In this document: positions 34,793-47,664 of the stretch, piece after piece
Layout of the letters: every line of letters starts with the position of its first letter
Position numbering within the stretch: the first letter of the stretch is position 1
DNA from: Mallotus nudiflorus
Lineage: Eukaryota; Streptophyta; Magnoliopsida; Malpighiales; Euphorbiaceae
Reading direction: 5' to 3'
Assembly (NCBI GenBank): GCA_947683625.1
Contig: CANTUR010000381.1
Span: forward strand, 1,916,001 to 1,980,000
Length of the DNA: 64,000 nucleotides
Notes under the pieces: generated by a model
Databases searched by the model: none
Told to the model about the DNA's origin: nothing
Seen by the model: only the letters and a program-made list of their open reading frames with translations
Translations under genes and position numbers: made by a program

Positions 34793-37700
34793 TGTCATGA
34801 CCCAAACCAAAAGGTATGTCATAGGCACTAGGGAATGGGAATACATAAAGTACCCGAAACCCACAGTAAGCCTTAAAAAATTTTCTCTAAATAAGAACAA
34901 TACACTTAACAATAAACCGATAATAAATGCATAAAACCAAAGATGTATAATAATATTCTTCAAATACAACATCTCAAGTCATATAAAATCAAAATACAAA
35001 TAATACAAGTTCTTTAATTAACTAATGCGGTATCTAAAATTTAGTTATACAATACATCTTTCAATTCAACATACATAGTGCAGCCAGTGAAGAACGAACC
35101 CGACGCAGATGGGGAACACTAGAAAGCTGACTATAAGGTCCTAAAATATATAAGTTTAGGGGAATCAGACCTCACTGAGCGAATCAATTTAATAAAATGC
35201 ATGCTGGTTTTAAAATGATTTTTTAAAACCCTTTTTTTTAAATAAAATAAAATAAAATAAGTAATTATCTATCATGATCCAAAATAGGGGCCATGACCGG
35301 CTCTAGGGAACGGAAATTCTTTTGAATCCGGAACCCGTAGCAAGCCTAAAAATAAAATAAAACATGCAATAATCATAGTAACAGTATTTAATGCAGCAAA
35401 AATAAAAATCGTAAATATCACAATAACATTTCCACCAACTGGATTTAAATTAAATACTCATCTCATATATATATAAACTCTTTTAATACAAATCCAGTTC
35501 AAATATAATACAACATCTCTTTAACAATTTAATGACTACTGCAATGTCTAGATAAAATAAAACTCAAGAGTCAGAGAAGCAGTTTACATAAAGAAGCCGG
35601 GGCGGAAGAAATCCGGCGTACAGGCTTGCTACTGAGGTCTGAGGAAGATGACTCTCGTGAAAAATAGTCAACAGAGGGGAGTCAGACCTCACTGAGTGAA
35701 TTACTATAATATATATACATGCACACTAAATGACAATGCATACAATCAACAGTATATATCTAATATGTATATATACAGGCAACTACACACAGATGCTGTA
35801 AAATCATTTTATATATTTTACTAAAAATCATCATTTATGAAGGATCAAATAGAACCCTACAATATCGCAACCTCAAAATAGTGTTAGACAACACTCTAGC
35901 CATACAGGCTCACTTATTCCAAATATGTTCACTTAATCCATTTGGACAGTAGACTGGCCCCGAGACACTAAGTCAACCGAGCTCCAGTAGTCTGACTGCT
36001 AGTGTGATTGGCCCCAAGATATTAGGTCAACCGAGCTCTAGCAATCACACCTCCAAACCATATCCCACACATCAAATAATCATATCCAATTAATATCCAC
36101 AAATAGGTTAGTAATATAGCCTAAATGCTACAAGCGTACCGGTACATACTCGGTCCTAGTGCTGCCCACTAGGTAGCACGTTCTATTGATATCCTTCATT
36201 AATAAATATAAAACATTCATTCACAAATAAATGATGCATGAATTTAAATAACATAACAATATAAACCATATATATACTGGAAATATACCAAAAGTAAACC
36301 AGGTATATTTCGAGTATATATACGTCAAATAAATCCAATCAAATTACAAATTAAGCTAGAAATATATTTAAAAATATTTTAAATATAATTTATTAATAAA
36401 ACATGCATATAATTTAATATATACCAAAAAATAAACCAAAAATAAACTAAAAATATACTTAAATACAAATCACATTATTTATGCATATTTAATCAAAATA
36501 AAATATATATTTCTAAAATCATGCATCCTAAACACATATATATAAAATAGTAACTCACACTTAGTGCGCTCCACAAGATGGGTCCGACAGGCCTGGTCCA
36601 CTAAGCCTCGGTTTCGATGCAACTAAACAAACAATAACGACAGGAATCAGAATAAATCTAACAGAAGTTCTAAGGACTCAATCTAGATTACTAGACACAG
36701 AATTAGAATTAGGGTTCGATCGGATATCACGTTTTACGAGAATTCTATCGAAAATTCGACAGAACCTCCCCTGTAAAATGGACATCTCTCTACTCAAAGA
36801 GTAGAGCCGACCCTGCAAAGAAATAAACTTCAAAAAATAAGCACAACAACTCATCCACAACCCCTCGGTCGGACTCCAAACTACAGTCTACTGACCGGGG
36901 TCCACAATCACAGAACAATTCTGAAAATACCAAAAATACCCTTATATCATAGAAATTCATTTTATAAGTAAAAATTACATAATTAACCTTAAAACATAGT
37001 AAAAACCGATAAAAACTCATTTTATTAGAAAAATCATATATTATACATATAATTGAAAATAATTCACGAAAAATAGTTTTAATTAATCAAAAATATTAAA
37101 TCATTCGTAGAAATAATTTTTATACCTTAAATAATTATTAAAACCAATTAAATTACATTTTTAGTCAATTTAGGGTAAAATTACCAAAATGCCCCTATAT
37201 ATATAAATATACTAAAATTACTTCAAAAATTCACCAAAAATATTATAATTATCCAAAAATTAATTTTCTCAACATATTTATCAATAATATCAATAATTAA
37301 ACTCAATTAACCAATTAAATTCAATTAAAAACACAATTAACCCTATTTTCCAAAAATTATACAAACCTAAATAATTCAAAATAAATACATAGAAATTCAT
37401 AAAAATTCCAAATAAATTTATATAATTCATTTCAACACCTACATTTATCATAAAACACAATTTCATAATTTATTTAATTAATTTCCGAAAATTAGAAAAT
37501 AATATTAAAATATTCAAAAATACCCAAAAATAAAATTAATCTCCAAAAATTCTAAACAAATTCATACATGTATATTAAGCTAAGGGGAAAAACATTTGTG
37601 AAGGAATTTTTCATGAATCAATCAAATTGAAGTTCAAAAAATTCAAGAACCCTAATAGGCCGAAATTGAAAAATCAAAACCTAAGCAAATCAAAATCATT

Positions 37701-38028
37701 TTAAGTGAAACAAAGCTTGGAATCACACTCACCAGAGCTCAAGGAGAAGAAATAAATTGGCGGTGTCGAAAACGGTGGCCGGAAACGTCGTGAACGACGT
37801 TGCTCCAACTCTCGGCTTCTCCGGCCAAAAATGACTCCCAGACGTCGGAATCAGCTACAGCAGGCGGCGGAAGAGGCTAGGGAAGGAGGTGGCACGCCGA
37901 ACGGCACACCAACAGCAAGGAAACGGCGGTGGCAGTGGCGGACGGTGATGGGGAACGATCGGGGATGAAGAAGAAGCTCGGGTGGCAATTTGGTAAATAA
38001 ACCTAAGTTTATAATTTGTTAATATTAA

Positions 38029-38070
<42 letters not shown>

Positions 38071-40417
38071 TTTATACTATATATTAAAATAATATTAAAT
38101 CACACAAATTAAATATACACCACACACATATAATTTAATATTTTAAATAATTTAATACTAAATAAAATAATTAAATATCAATAAACTAATAAATAAATAA
38201 TATAATATTAGGGTAATTAATTAAACTATAGTTAATTAAATAAATACACATATATACGTTATTTAGTATTTTAAAAATATATATGAGTTCATGCAAGTCC
38301 GTAAATCTATTTAAAATAATTAATAGTAAATTATTTACGTGAAAATTTCTCCGAAAATGCAAGTTCCGGAAAAATTTTACGTAAAGCACTTAAAATAGCA
38401 TAAAATAATAAAAATCAATTTTAATTAAATAACAACTCATGAAATATCAATATTATATTTAAAAATTATTAACACTGCATATCCCGATACAGTATAAAAA
38501 TATTTAAAAACACGGGATATTACACTATCATTATTAAAATCATTTACTTTTCTAATATTTATATGAAATCTTTTTATAACCCTTAAATTAGTTTAATATG
38601 GAATTCTTGTATGAATATATAAAAAATAATTATTTTAATGGAAAACCTGGTAGAATACCTAAACCATTATTCTAATAGCCTTTCGGCTTTCTCATAATCT
38701 AAAGACGGCTGGTTTTCAAGAGCAAAACATCTACTGAGCTATCATCCGCAGTCAATTCACTTAAACTAATATTTACTAGCGGTTCCCAAGAGCAAAGTAT
38801 CACTGAGCTACCGGCTCCAGTAATATATATAAATCACGCCCAAGAGCAAAGCATCACCAAGCCATATAACCTCCAACACTCACTCTTAATCTTACCAATG
38901 CGCACACAGTCCTAATGAAACTCATTAGTAGCTCGTTCTAATGTTATCTCCAAATCAATTTGAATTATAAATAATAAAATAAATAAATAAATCATGAAAT
39001 AATGGATAATTAAATGACTAAATAATAATTAAATAAACATAACAAAATAATTTTTCTTTAAGCATGTGTTCAATTACTATTCATGAATGTAGAAAAAATG
39101 ATCATGCATATGACAATATAAATATATTCATAAATCAATCATATGATCATGTATTTATTATTTTTAATTACTTGAACATGTAATGAAAACACACACAACA
39201 CGCATTTCATAAAATTAACTCACAGGTTTAGTGTGTCAAGCGACGCGTTTTCTATTACGCTGATGCTATAGCTCAAGTTCCGGAGTTCTCTAAAATAAAT
39301 AATATTTATTTAAAATATGTTTGTAAAATAAAATAAATAAATTCATGAAAATTCTCAGAATTATGAAAACTATAGGAGTGACGAAACTGACTTGACCAAA
39401 GATACAAATCAACTAACACTAGAAATTCGACACAAACCGATATCACATTTTACATGAAATCTACCAAAAATTCGGCAGAGTCTCCTCTGTAAAATGGATA
39501 TCTCTCTACTAACAATAGAGCCGCTCATACACTCAAACACACTTCAAAAATTCATAGCACTCAAAATCTCAGGTTGGGCCCCTGAATTAAAATTATTGCC
39601 CAACCGAAAACCAATTCATCAAAAATCAATAATATAATAATAAATATTAAAAATCACTAAAATCCATAAAAATAAATAAAATATCACAATTCAATTAACA
39701 TCAAAGATATTTATTTTCAAAATAAGTAATAAAATCCCAAATATAATTAAATAATATTAATAAAAATCCATTTTTCAAATATTCAAAATTTAATAGCATA
39801 AATTATCAATAATTATTTAAATTGATCAAATATAGAATAAAAATAGCTAAAAATCCATTTAATCATAAAAATAATAAATAAAATTATTATTTGAATATAT
39901 TTCTAGAAATTATTATTAATTAGCTAAAAATAGTAAATAATTCATAAAAATTATTTTAATACTATTTATTACTCAAGAATTATTTAAAACATAATAATTA
40001 ACAATAATTTCAATTAAAATACAAAATTTACTAATTTATACTAATTTATCCAAAAATCCAATTTTACATAAGCATTCAAAAATTCATAATAAATAATCGG
40101 AACATAATTTCAATAAAATTTTTTCACAAAATAAGCTTAAAATAATTAGTAGAATTTATTAAAAAAAATAATTTTTCTGAGCTCGAAACAGTACATGAAC
40201 AGTAACCACGAGCCCGGAAATTTAAAATTTTTAGAAAAATAAATGAAAATCACATTTAGCTTCCTCACAACCTCTACAACAATTAATTTCAAACCAAAAA
40301 TAGATGATAAAATCAAATAAAGGATTAAACTAACAAAAAATCAAAATACTAAAAATAAAAATATATATAAAAACGGAATAGTTACTAGAATCAAAACTTG
40401 ATACAGTTTGAAACTCA

Positions 40418-40451
<34 letters not shown>

Positions 40452-40871
40452 ATAATATTTTTAATTTAAATATTTACTTTTCTAATTAAATTCACCACAA
40501 AAATATTAAAATATATTAAATACTCTAAATTAACACTATTCACAAATAATAATATCATAAAATAATTAAATAATAATCAACACTAATAAATCTCAATATT
40601 TGATTTAATAAATAATTAACTAAAATAATAATTAAAAATCAATTATTCTCACCCACAAAATATATATATATATACACAATATTAAAATACACTTCACCAA
40701 TAGTTCACAATAATAAAAATATTAATATTCATAATATTAAAATAATATTCAATGCTAATCTTCAAATTTAATTTCACAAGATAATCAAATATTATAATTT
40801 AATAAAATATTTATTAACACTACAAATCTTATAAATTAATTTAATAATTTATAAAATATCAGGTTATAACA
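34793..40871 (-). repeat. 5' LTR of the Tekay element, split by a nested solo LTR
   Basis: The parts 34793-35274 and 38525-40871 together match the 3' LTR. Relative to it there is one extra internal repeat unit (38780-38860) and about 250 bases are missing beside a (TA)n run (40420-40449). The plus strand starts TGTCATGACC and ends GGTTATAACA. Confidence 0.85.
35275..38524 (-). repeat. Nested solo LTR of a related chromovirus
   Basis: On the minus strand it starts TGTAATATCCCG and ends GGATCA, 3,250 bases, flanked by TATCA on both sides (35270-35274 and 38526-38530; one further C also matches). The start is typical of Tekay-type LTRs. No PBS or interior is present, so it is a solo LTR left by recombination. 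A CpG-rich patch lies at 37760-37975 and a (TA)n run at 38032-38069. Confidence 0.8.
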
Positions 40872-41380
40872 ATAGAAACACTTATTTTTTTCCACCTTAC
40901 TATAATGCAAAGAAGGCAAGCAATTGAAATATTAAGATTAAGATCTCAGCAAGGGTAGTAAATTAAAGAAGAACAGTACATAAAAGAAAAGGCGATGCTG
41001 TTTTTTCAGAAATTGTATGATTGTGAGCCTGTTGAATTGAATAATAAGGTAAGAAATATAATCCCAACAATAGTGACTGAAAAGATGAATAATAGCCTGC
41101 TAAGAGAGGTTGCTATGAAGGAGATGAAGGAAGCGGTATTTAGGACAGGCAAATTGAAATCTTTAGGACCTAATGGTTACTTTAGAATCTTCTACTAAAA
41201 TTATTGGGAGATCATTAAATAAGAGGTTCTACAGGCGATGAAATGCTTCCTTGCAACATGTATTATTCCATTAAATCTTAATAATACACCAATAGTTTTA
41301 GTCCCAAAGAAAAATCATCCAAAAATATTTGAAGAGTTTTAGCTAATTAGTTGTTGCAATTTTATGTACAAAATTATCTT
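40872..41380 (+). pseudogene. LINE piece 2: N-terminal reverse transcriptase
   Basis: Begins in the frame left at 28350 (RNTYFF). The open frame 40995-41198 contains ALFRTGKLK-like text ending KSLGPNGYFRIFY, matching the K-A-P-G-P-D-G-F block of L1-type RT. Then NNTPIVLVPKKN (about 41285) and a degraded R-P-I-S-L-C-N-like block near 41345 lead to YKII at 41377, where the Athila-type LTR interrupts. It continues at 49173. Confidence 0.75.
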
Positions 41381-42348
41381 TGATTGGGGCTAACTGCAAG
41401 TTTACGGATTGCTTAAGTAATATATGAATAAAGTATGAGCATCGTTCCTACAAAGAATAGTGTTGAATACTAATTCACTTAGTTAACTATTTCTTTAAAC
41501 AAATCAATGGAATTCAGGGTTTTAAACTTAAATTAAAACTGAATAAAAACTAAAGAATAAAACTAACTTAAATAAATGCAAATCAATTCAAAGTAACAAT
41601 TAATGATGAATGCATGTACTAGAAATTCACTTTTCACTTTGGAGTTTATATATTAATTAAACAAACTGTACTTAGCTTAATCTAAATTTCTGCATATGAT
41701 GCTTACCATAATGACCTTATAATTGTCTCTCAAGCAATTAAAAAATAATTTAATTAATTCAATTGACAGTCTAAACTCATGCTCTCTCGCCTCTTTAAGT
41801 CAAACTAACAAATTCTTAACTAAATTTTCAGCACAAGCTAATTCATGAAATCAAAAGCTCTCTAAACTCAATTGAACCTAATATAATCTAAACTAGATCC
41901 TATTTGATTAATCTCCTCTAGGTCTCAAAATAATTTAAGTGAATATTCAAATTAAACGTTAAACATAAAGCACGCATCACCTCTCGGTCTTAACATAACT
42001 TGACCATAACCATACATTGAATATCATGAAGCATAAATTTAAAATCCATATGCAAGAAATTAGACTTTGATTAAGCAAAGAAGAATGTTAATAAATATAT
42101 CCCCAAAGCTACTAAGATCCTTCCTAGTACATAATGAAAATATAGCCTAACATGTTAATGTAAATAAGAACAAAAGTATAAGAAATTGCAACAAACATAA
42201 TGAAAATAAAAGAATTAAGAAGAAGAGAATATAGTCTTCAATTCTTCAATATAGAGCGCACCTTTGAATGCTAAAAAACTCTTCTTGACTTTTTATAAAA
42301 CCTTTACTCCTAAAGAATGTGATGTAGAATGATATTATATAAAGTATG

Positions 42349-42840
42349 TGATGCGGGCATCGAAGAACTTGTAATTCGGTTTATGGAAAATTATGAAAAA
42401 TGGCATTAGTGGCATTTTTGTAATTCTCAGCAACTTTGGAGTTTCATATTTTGGGGGTGACAAGAGCCTAATTTGATTGAAATCAGCCCAATGATCATAA
42501 GTCATAATCTTTGCTTGTCAGCTTCGTTGCTTTTTGGGCAAATTCAATCATTTAGGCCTCCAAATTTGTAGTTTCCTATTTTTAATTGTTTTAGAATTTT
42601 TCCTATTTTGTTTGGGATTCTTTTTGTTTAGGGTTTTTTCCCTATTTAAGCTTTATTTTGGGACTTTTGGCCATCATTATGATTAATAAGAATTTGAATT
42701 CCTTTCAATTTCTAAAATTCCTTGAATTTTGATGCCTATTTCATGAGTTTGCAAATTACAGGTTATAGAAGATTAGTGTTTGGTAGTCATGCGCGATTCA
42801 ACAAACAATAATTCCTTGTTATCACTCTTTTACTACATCA
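42349..42840 (+). repeat. 5' LTR of the CRM-type element
   Basis: TGATGCGGGC ... CTACATCA, 492 bases, followed by the PBS. The first 65 bases contain an open stretch (IEEL, FMENYEKWH, TAG) that matches the pol C-terminus encoded in the other LTR. Confidence 0.9.
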
Positions 42841-42843
42841 GTT

Positions 42844-42855
42844 TGGTATCAGAGC
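42844..42855 (+). other. Primer-binding site, initiator tRNA-Met
   Basis: TGGTATCAGAGC lies three bases after the LTR, a perfect match to the common plant initiator tRNA-Met site. Confidence 0.9.
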
Positions 42856-42899
42856 TATGATCCTCAGACAATATGTCTCATAGACAACAACAGCAGCAA

Positions 42900-43830
42900 C
42901 CATAACAACAATGTATTGAAGAGGTTTATGAGCGTGATTACCTACATCGCCTTAAATAGCAAATGGAACAGATGGATCAACGGATCCCTAATGTTGATTA
43001 TCAGACCAACCCTTTTGCTGATGATAAAGTCAATTATGGTGATGATCCTGATGACATCCCACATAGGCATCAATGACAGCATGTTGAGAATGATAATCAA
43101 AGATAGTGGAAGGCAGGTATGCAAACTGAAATCCCTGAATTTTATGGCACCTTACGACCAGAAGAATTCCTTGATTGGTTGGCCACAGTAAAAGAGATCT
43201 TAGAATTCAAGGGAGAGCCTAAGGGCTAGCGAGTGCCATTAGTGGCCACGAGATTTTGAGATCAAGCAATGGCTTGGTGGCAACGAATTAAATAGATGCG
43301 AGTCCGATTGGGAAAGTAAAAAATTACAACTTGGGAGAAGATGAAGAAACTGATGCATGCCACATTCCTTCCCTTTAATTATCAACATTTAATGTATCAG
43401 CGTCTATAGAATTTGAGATAAGGAAATCATTTAGTTAATTATTACACCACTGAATTTTATCAGTTGATTGCTCACAATGATGTGCATGAGACAGAGGACC
43501 AATTGGTTGCTCGGTATATTGGATGGTTAAGGGAAAAATCACAGAGACAATCAACATGTTCGATCTTATGTCTATTTTCATAGTTCACCAACGTGCATTA
43601 CAGATCGAGAAGCGGCGAACAGATGGTTTTATGCAAGCCTTTGGAATCATAAGTGCAAGAGGCGATGGCATTGTGAACCGTGCAATTGGTGGAATGGCCT
43701 AAAACAGTGTTATAAATAAAGTTGGGGCAGTATGAACGACTGCACAGAAGGTTAGTTCGAGTAATGGTATTAAGTGTTTTGTTTATGGAGACGTAGGTCA
43801 TTGGCAGTCTGAATGTAAGAAAAAAGGAAA
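42900..43830 (+). pseudogene. CRM-type gag, broken
   Basis: Gln-rich start, then the capsid block LRPEEFLDWLATVKEIL (43150-43200), AMAWWQRIK (about 43265) and TTEFYQLIAHNDVHETEDQL (about 43450). A zinc knuckle follows at about 43770 (CFVYGDVGHWQSEC), whose second Cys is Tyr. Several stops replace Gln or Trp codons and there are at least two frameshifts. No functional product is expected. Confidence 0.75.
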
Positions 43831-43834
43831 AAGA

Positions 43835-44340
43835 GTGATGTTTGTTGAGGCAGATGAGCAGTATAAAGATGGGGATGTAGTTGACCTAATTGGTGACCCA
43901 GTATTTGATCTAGATTCTATTGATGAGGAGATCATGACTGGTGATGTAAGGGCTGCTTTAGTTGTGCAGAGATCCTGTCCAACACCCAGAGCTACTAACA
44001 ATGATTGGTTAAGAAATAATATTTTTCAGTCCACCTGCACTATCAAGGACAAAGTATGTAGATTTATGATCGATGGAGATAGTTGTGAGAACATAATTAT
44101 AGTAGAGGCGGTCCAAAAATTAGGAATTCTAACAGTAAAGCATCCTAAGCCTTACAAGTTGGCATAGCTGAAAAGGGGGCGAGGTAATAGTATCAAAGCA
44201 TGCCTTGGTTTCCTTTTCTATTAGGGAAAAATATAAAGATGATGTTTGGTGTGATGTGATAGCTATGGATGCATGTCATTTTTTGTTAGGACGGTCGTGG
44301 TAATTTTATAGAGAAGTAACTTATAATGGCAAGAATAACA
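43835..44340 (+). pseudogene. CRM-type protease region
   Basis: The open frame 43835-44167 includes an acidic linker (DLDSIDEEI) and the protease active-site block MIDGDSCENII (about 44065-44100), in which a G-to-D change sits beside the catalytic Asp. The frame then shifts. DACHFLLGR (about 44275), the end of the protease, is in another frame. Confidence 0.65.
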
Positions 44341-44499
44341 CTACAGTTTCATGTTTGAGGGAGTGAGGATCATGTTAGTGCGTAATAAGGATCGTGATCA
44401 GCCTTAACAGGTGTAGGAAGACAACAAGGGCAGCGTGAGTTTACTAACTCTAGCGCAATTTGACAGGGCAGTGTAGAAATATAAAGTTGTTTATATCCT

Positions 44500-45800
44500 C
44501 TTTAGGAAGGTAGTGGATAAGGAGGTAGTAGCTCCTAATATAGTCTTACCACTTTTAGAATAGTTCAGTGATTTATTTCAAGAAGAATTACCAAAAGGGT
44601 TACCTCCTATGAGGGATATCCAACATCAAATTGACCTTGAACCAGGAGCAGCCTTGCCAAATCAACAACACTATAGGATGAGTCCTACTGAGCATGAAAA
44701 GTTGAGGAGGTAAGTGGAAGAGCTACTAGCTAGAGGATACATTCAGGAGAGCTTAAGTCCTTGTGCTATACCAACCTTTCTAACACCAAAGAAGGATGGT
44801 TCTTAGTGGATGTGCATTGATAGTCGGGACATTAACAAAATAACTATCAGGTATTACTTTCCTATTCCTAGACTGGATGACTTACTTGATTAGCTTAGTG
44901 GGCCATAATTTTTACTAAACTGGATATGAAAAGTGGTTACCATCAAATTTGGATTTGAGCTAGCGATGAATGGAAAATAGCCTTCAAGATAAGTGAGGGA
45001 TTAAATGAATGGCTAGTTATACCGTTTGGGTTATCAAATGCACCAAGCACTTTTATGCATATTATGAATCAGATTTTGAGGTCTTTCATTGGTAAGTGCG
45101 TTGTTGTGTACTTTGATAATATTTTGATTTATAATGCTAACTTGGATGAGCACCTTAGTTAATTACGAGATGTCCTCACTGTGCTGCGTAGGGAGAAGTT
45201 CTATATAACCATTAAGAAGTGTGTATTTTTTACTGTTAGTGTATTGTTTCTTGCCTATGTTGTGTCGGGTAAAGGATTGCAGGTCAATGAGTCAAAGGTA
45301 AAAGCTGTGAAACATTGGCCAAAACCTACTACCATTACTGAGGTGAGGAGTTTCCACGGGTTGGCTTCATTTTACAGGCATTTTATCTTGCATTTTAGTA
45401 GCATCATAGCACCTATTACTGATTACATGAAGAAAGTGGGGAAATTTGTATGGACAGATGAGGTAGAAAAGGCATTTCAATTAATCAAATTATGCCTTAC
45501 TATAACTGCCATTTTGGTGTTTCCTAATTTTCATCAACCTTTTGAATTGCATTCAAATGCTTCTAAGGTAGGAATTGGGGTTATTCTAAGTCAAAACAAC
45601 AAGCCAGTAGCATATTTCAATGAGAAGTTGTCAAGGCCCAGATTGTGATATAGCACCTATGATGTCAAATCTTATGTTGTGGTTCAGGCTATTAAACATT
45701 GGCATCACTATTTATTTCAGAAGAGTTTATCTTGTATACAGACCATAAATCACTAATGCATTTACACCGATAAAATAAAATTTCTGCGAGACATGCTAGT
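44500..45800 (+). pseudogene. CRM-type RT and RNase H, catalytic Asp lost
   Basis: RT starts with LPPMRDIQHQIDLEPGAA (44600-44655) and continues through KKDGS, LDMKSGYHQI (44920-44950) and PFGLSNAPSTFM. The catalytic motif, normally Y-F-D-D-I, reads YFDNILIYN (45110-45135), so one of the two essential Asp residues is Asn. RNase H follows with FELHSNASKVGIG (45540-45580), where the first Asp is again Asn. The longest open part is 45181-45648. Two separate D-to-N changes (G-to-A) show the enzyme was dead even without its stops. Confidence 0.85.
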
Positions 45801-45830
45801 TGGCTTACTTACCTTCAAAAATTTACCTTT

Positions 45831-47235
45831 ATGGTAAAGCATAGGTTGGGTGTTACCAACATAGTGGATGATGCATTGAGCAGACGAAAGAGTTTGTTGG
45901 CTCAAATGTCCATTGAGATACCTGGTTTTGATTCCTTTACAAAATTACTTAAGACTGACCCATATTTTTCTTCTATTGTGGCTAAGGTTAAAGTAGGGGA
46001 GAGAATAGATTTCCTGTTGCAAGAGGGATTTCTATTTAAGGGTAATCAACTATATTTCCCATATTACAGTTTGCGTTTGAAGATTATTAAGGAATTACAT
46101 GGTGTAGGGCATGCAGGACGAGGCAGTACTGTGCAATTGGTGCAGGCTCGATATTTCTAGCCTACCATTCATAGAGAAATGGAAAAAATGGTGCAACGAT
46201 GTTGGATTTGTCAGGTTCATAAAGGGACAACATCCAATGCAAGTTTGTATATGCCATTGCCAGTTCCTTCACAGCCTTGGGTGGAGCTCATCATAGATTT
46301 TATACTAGGATTACCATGCACACAGTGAGGTAATTATTATATATTTATGGTAGTTGATCGATTTTCAAAAATGGTGCATTTTATTCCATGTAAGAAAACC
46401 ACAGATGTTGTTCATGTTGCTCAGTTATTCTTTAAGGAGATTTATAGACTACATGGGCTGCCTATATCTATTGTGTCTGATCGAGATACTAGGTTCCTTA
46501 GTCATTTTTGGCATAGCTTATGGAAGATGGTGAATACAAAGCTTAATTTCAATAGTGCCTATCATCCACAAACAGATGGGAAAACTGAGGTAATGAATCA
46601 GTCTTTAAGGAATCTATTGAGGTGCTTATTGGGTGAACATGTGAAGAGCTAAGATCAAAAGCTATGTCAAGCAGAGTTCGCTCATAATCTTGTAGTCAAT
46701 TGGAGCACTGGATTAGCACTTTTGATGTGGTGTATTATGTGGTACCAAGAGGATTGTTGGATTTAATTCCTTTTCCAAAAAAAAAATGAGGGTTCATGGC
46801 AAAGTAGAAGATTTTGTTAGTGGATTACAGGAAGTTCATAAGACTGTCCATGACAATTTGATCCAAGCTGCCTGCAAATATAAGTAAGCTATTGACAAGA
46901 AAAGGTGGCATATTAAGTTTGATACGGGGGATTATATGTGGGTTATCCTTACTAAGGAGCAGTTTCCTACAAGTGAATATAATAAGTTGTCTGCTAAGAA
47001 GATTGGACCAATGGAAGTCATCGAGAAGATAAATCCTAATGCCTACCGTTTGAAGTTGCCTAGCCACATTCGTACTGCAAATGTTTTTAATGTTAAGCAC
47101 TTAGTTCCCTAATCAGGTGATTCTTCAGATGAGTTAGATTCGTGGGTGAATTTTGTCCACCCTAGGGAGAATGATATAGGCATCGAAGAACTTGCTATTT
47201 GGTTTATGGAAAATTATGAAAAATGGCATTAGTGG
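45831..47235 (+). pseudogene. CRM-type integrase; frame runs into 3' LTR
   Basis: The open frame 45831-46160 covers the end of RNase H (VDDALSRRKS) and the zinc region (H near 46095 and 46105; CWIC near 46200). The DDE core has D in IIDFILG (about 46290), D in IVSDRDTRF (about 46475) and E in TDGKTEVMN (about 46580), all present. The tail with KKIGPMEVIEKINPNAYRLK (46995-47050) and FNVKHLVP continues past a TAA at 47110. It crosses the LTR border at 47172 and reaches its stop at about 47235. Confidence 0.8.
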
Positions 47236-47664
47236 CATTTTCATAATTTTTAGCAACTTTGGTGTTTCAGATTTTAGCATGATAAGAACCCAATTTAATT
47301 GGAATCAGCCCAATGATCACAAATCACAAGCTTTGCTTGTGTGCTACATTGCTTTTTAGGAAAATTCAATCATTTAGGCCTCCAAATTAGCAGTTTTCTT
47401 TTTTTAGTTGTTTTAGGGTTTTTTCCTATTTCATTTAGGATTCTTTTTATTTAGGGTTTTTTCCCTATTTAAGATTTATTTTGGGACTTTTGGTCATCGT
47501 TATGATTAATAAAAATTCAAATTCCTTTCAATTTCCAAAATTCCTTAAATTTTGAGGCTTATTTCCTGAGTTTGCGAATTATAGGTTATAGAATATTAGT
47601 GTTTGGTAATCATGCACGATTTAACAAATGCTAATTCCTTGTTTATCACTCTTCCACTATGTCA
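47172..47664 (+). repeat. 3' LTR of the CRM-type element
   Basis: TGATATAGGC ... CTATGTCA, 493 bases, preceded by the purine-rich AGGGAGAA and followed by the target duplication GTATG. Confidence 0.9.

Larger units (their letters stand above)
28351..40871 (-). mobile_element. Tekay-type chromovirus with about 3 kb LTRs, inserted in a LINE
   Basis: Two related LTRs (3' 28351-31384; 5' 34793-40871, interrupted) flank 3.4 kb of interior. On the minus strand the PBS follows the 5' LTR and a polypurine tract precedes the 3' LTR. The only good coding relics are a gag block (34120-34330) and the integrase tail with chromodomain (31430-31800), so most of pol has been deleted or degraded. The flanks are LINE sequence that joins in frame. 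The expected 5-bp target duplication is not perfect (GGAGAT left, ATAGAA right). Confidence 0.8.
42349..47664 (+). mobile_element. Complete Ty3/gypsy element, probably CRM-type chromovirus
   Basis: A structurally complete 5,316-base element with LTRs of 492 and 493 bases and a perfect 5-bp target duplication GTATG (42344-42348 and 47665-47669). The interior carries PBS, gag, protease, RT, RNase H and integrase in order. Many stops and small shifts inactivate it, and the two LTRs differ at roughly one base in ten by eye, so it is old. The short LTRs, tRNA-Met PBS and a pol frame that runs into the 3' LTR favour the CRM lineage. That assignment is tentative. Confidence 0.8.
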
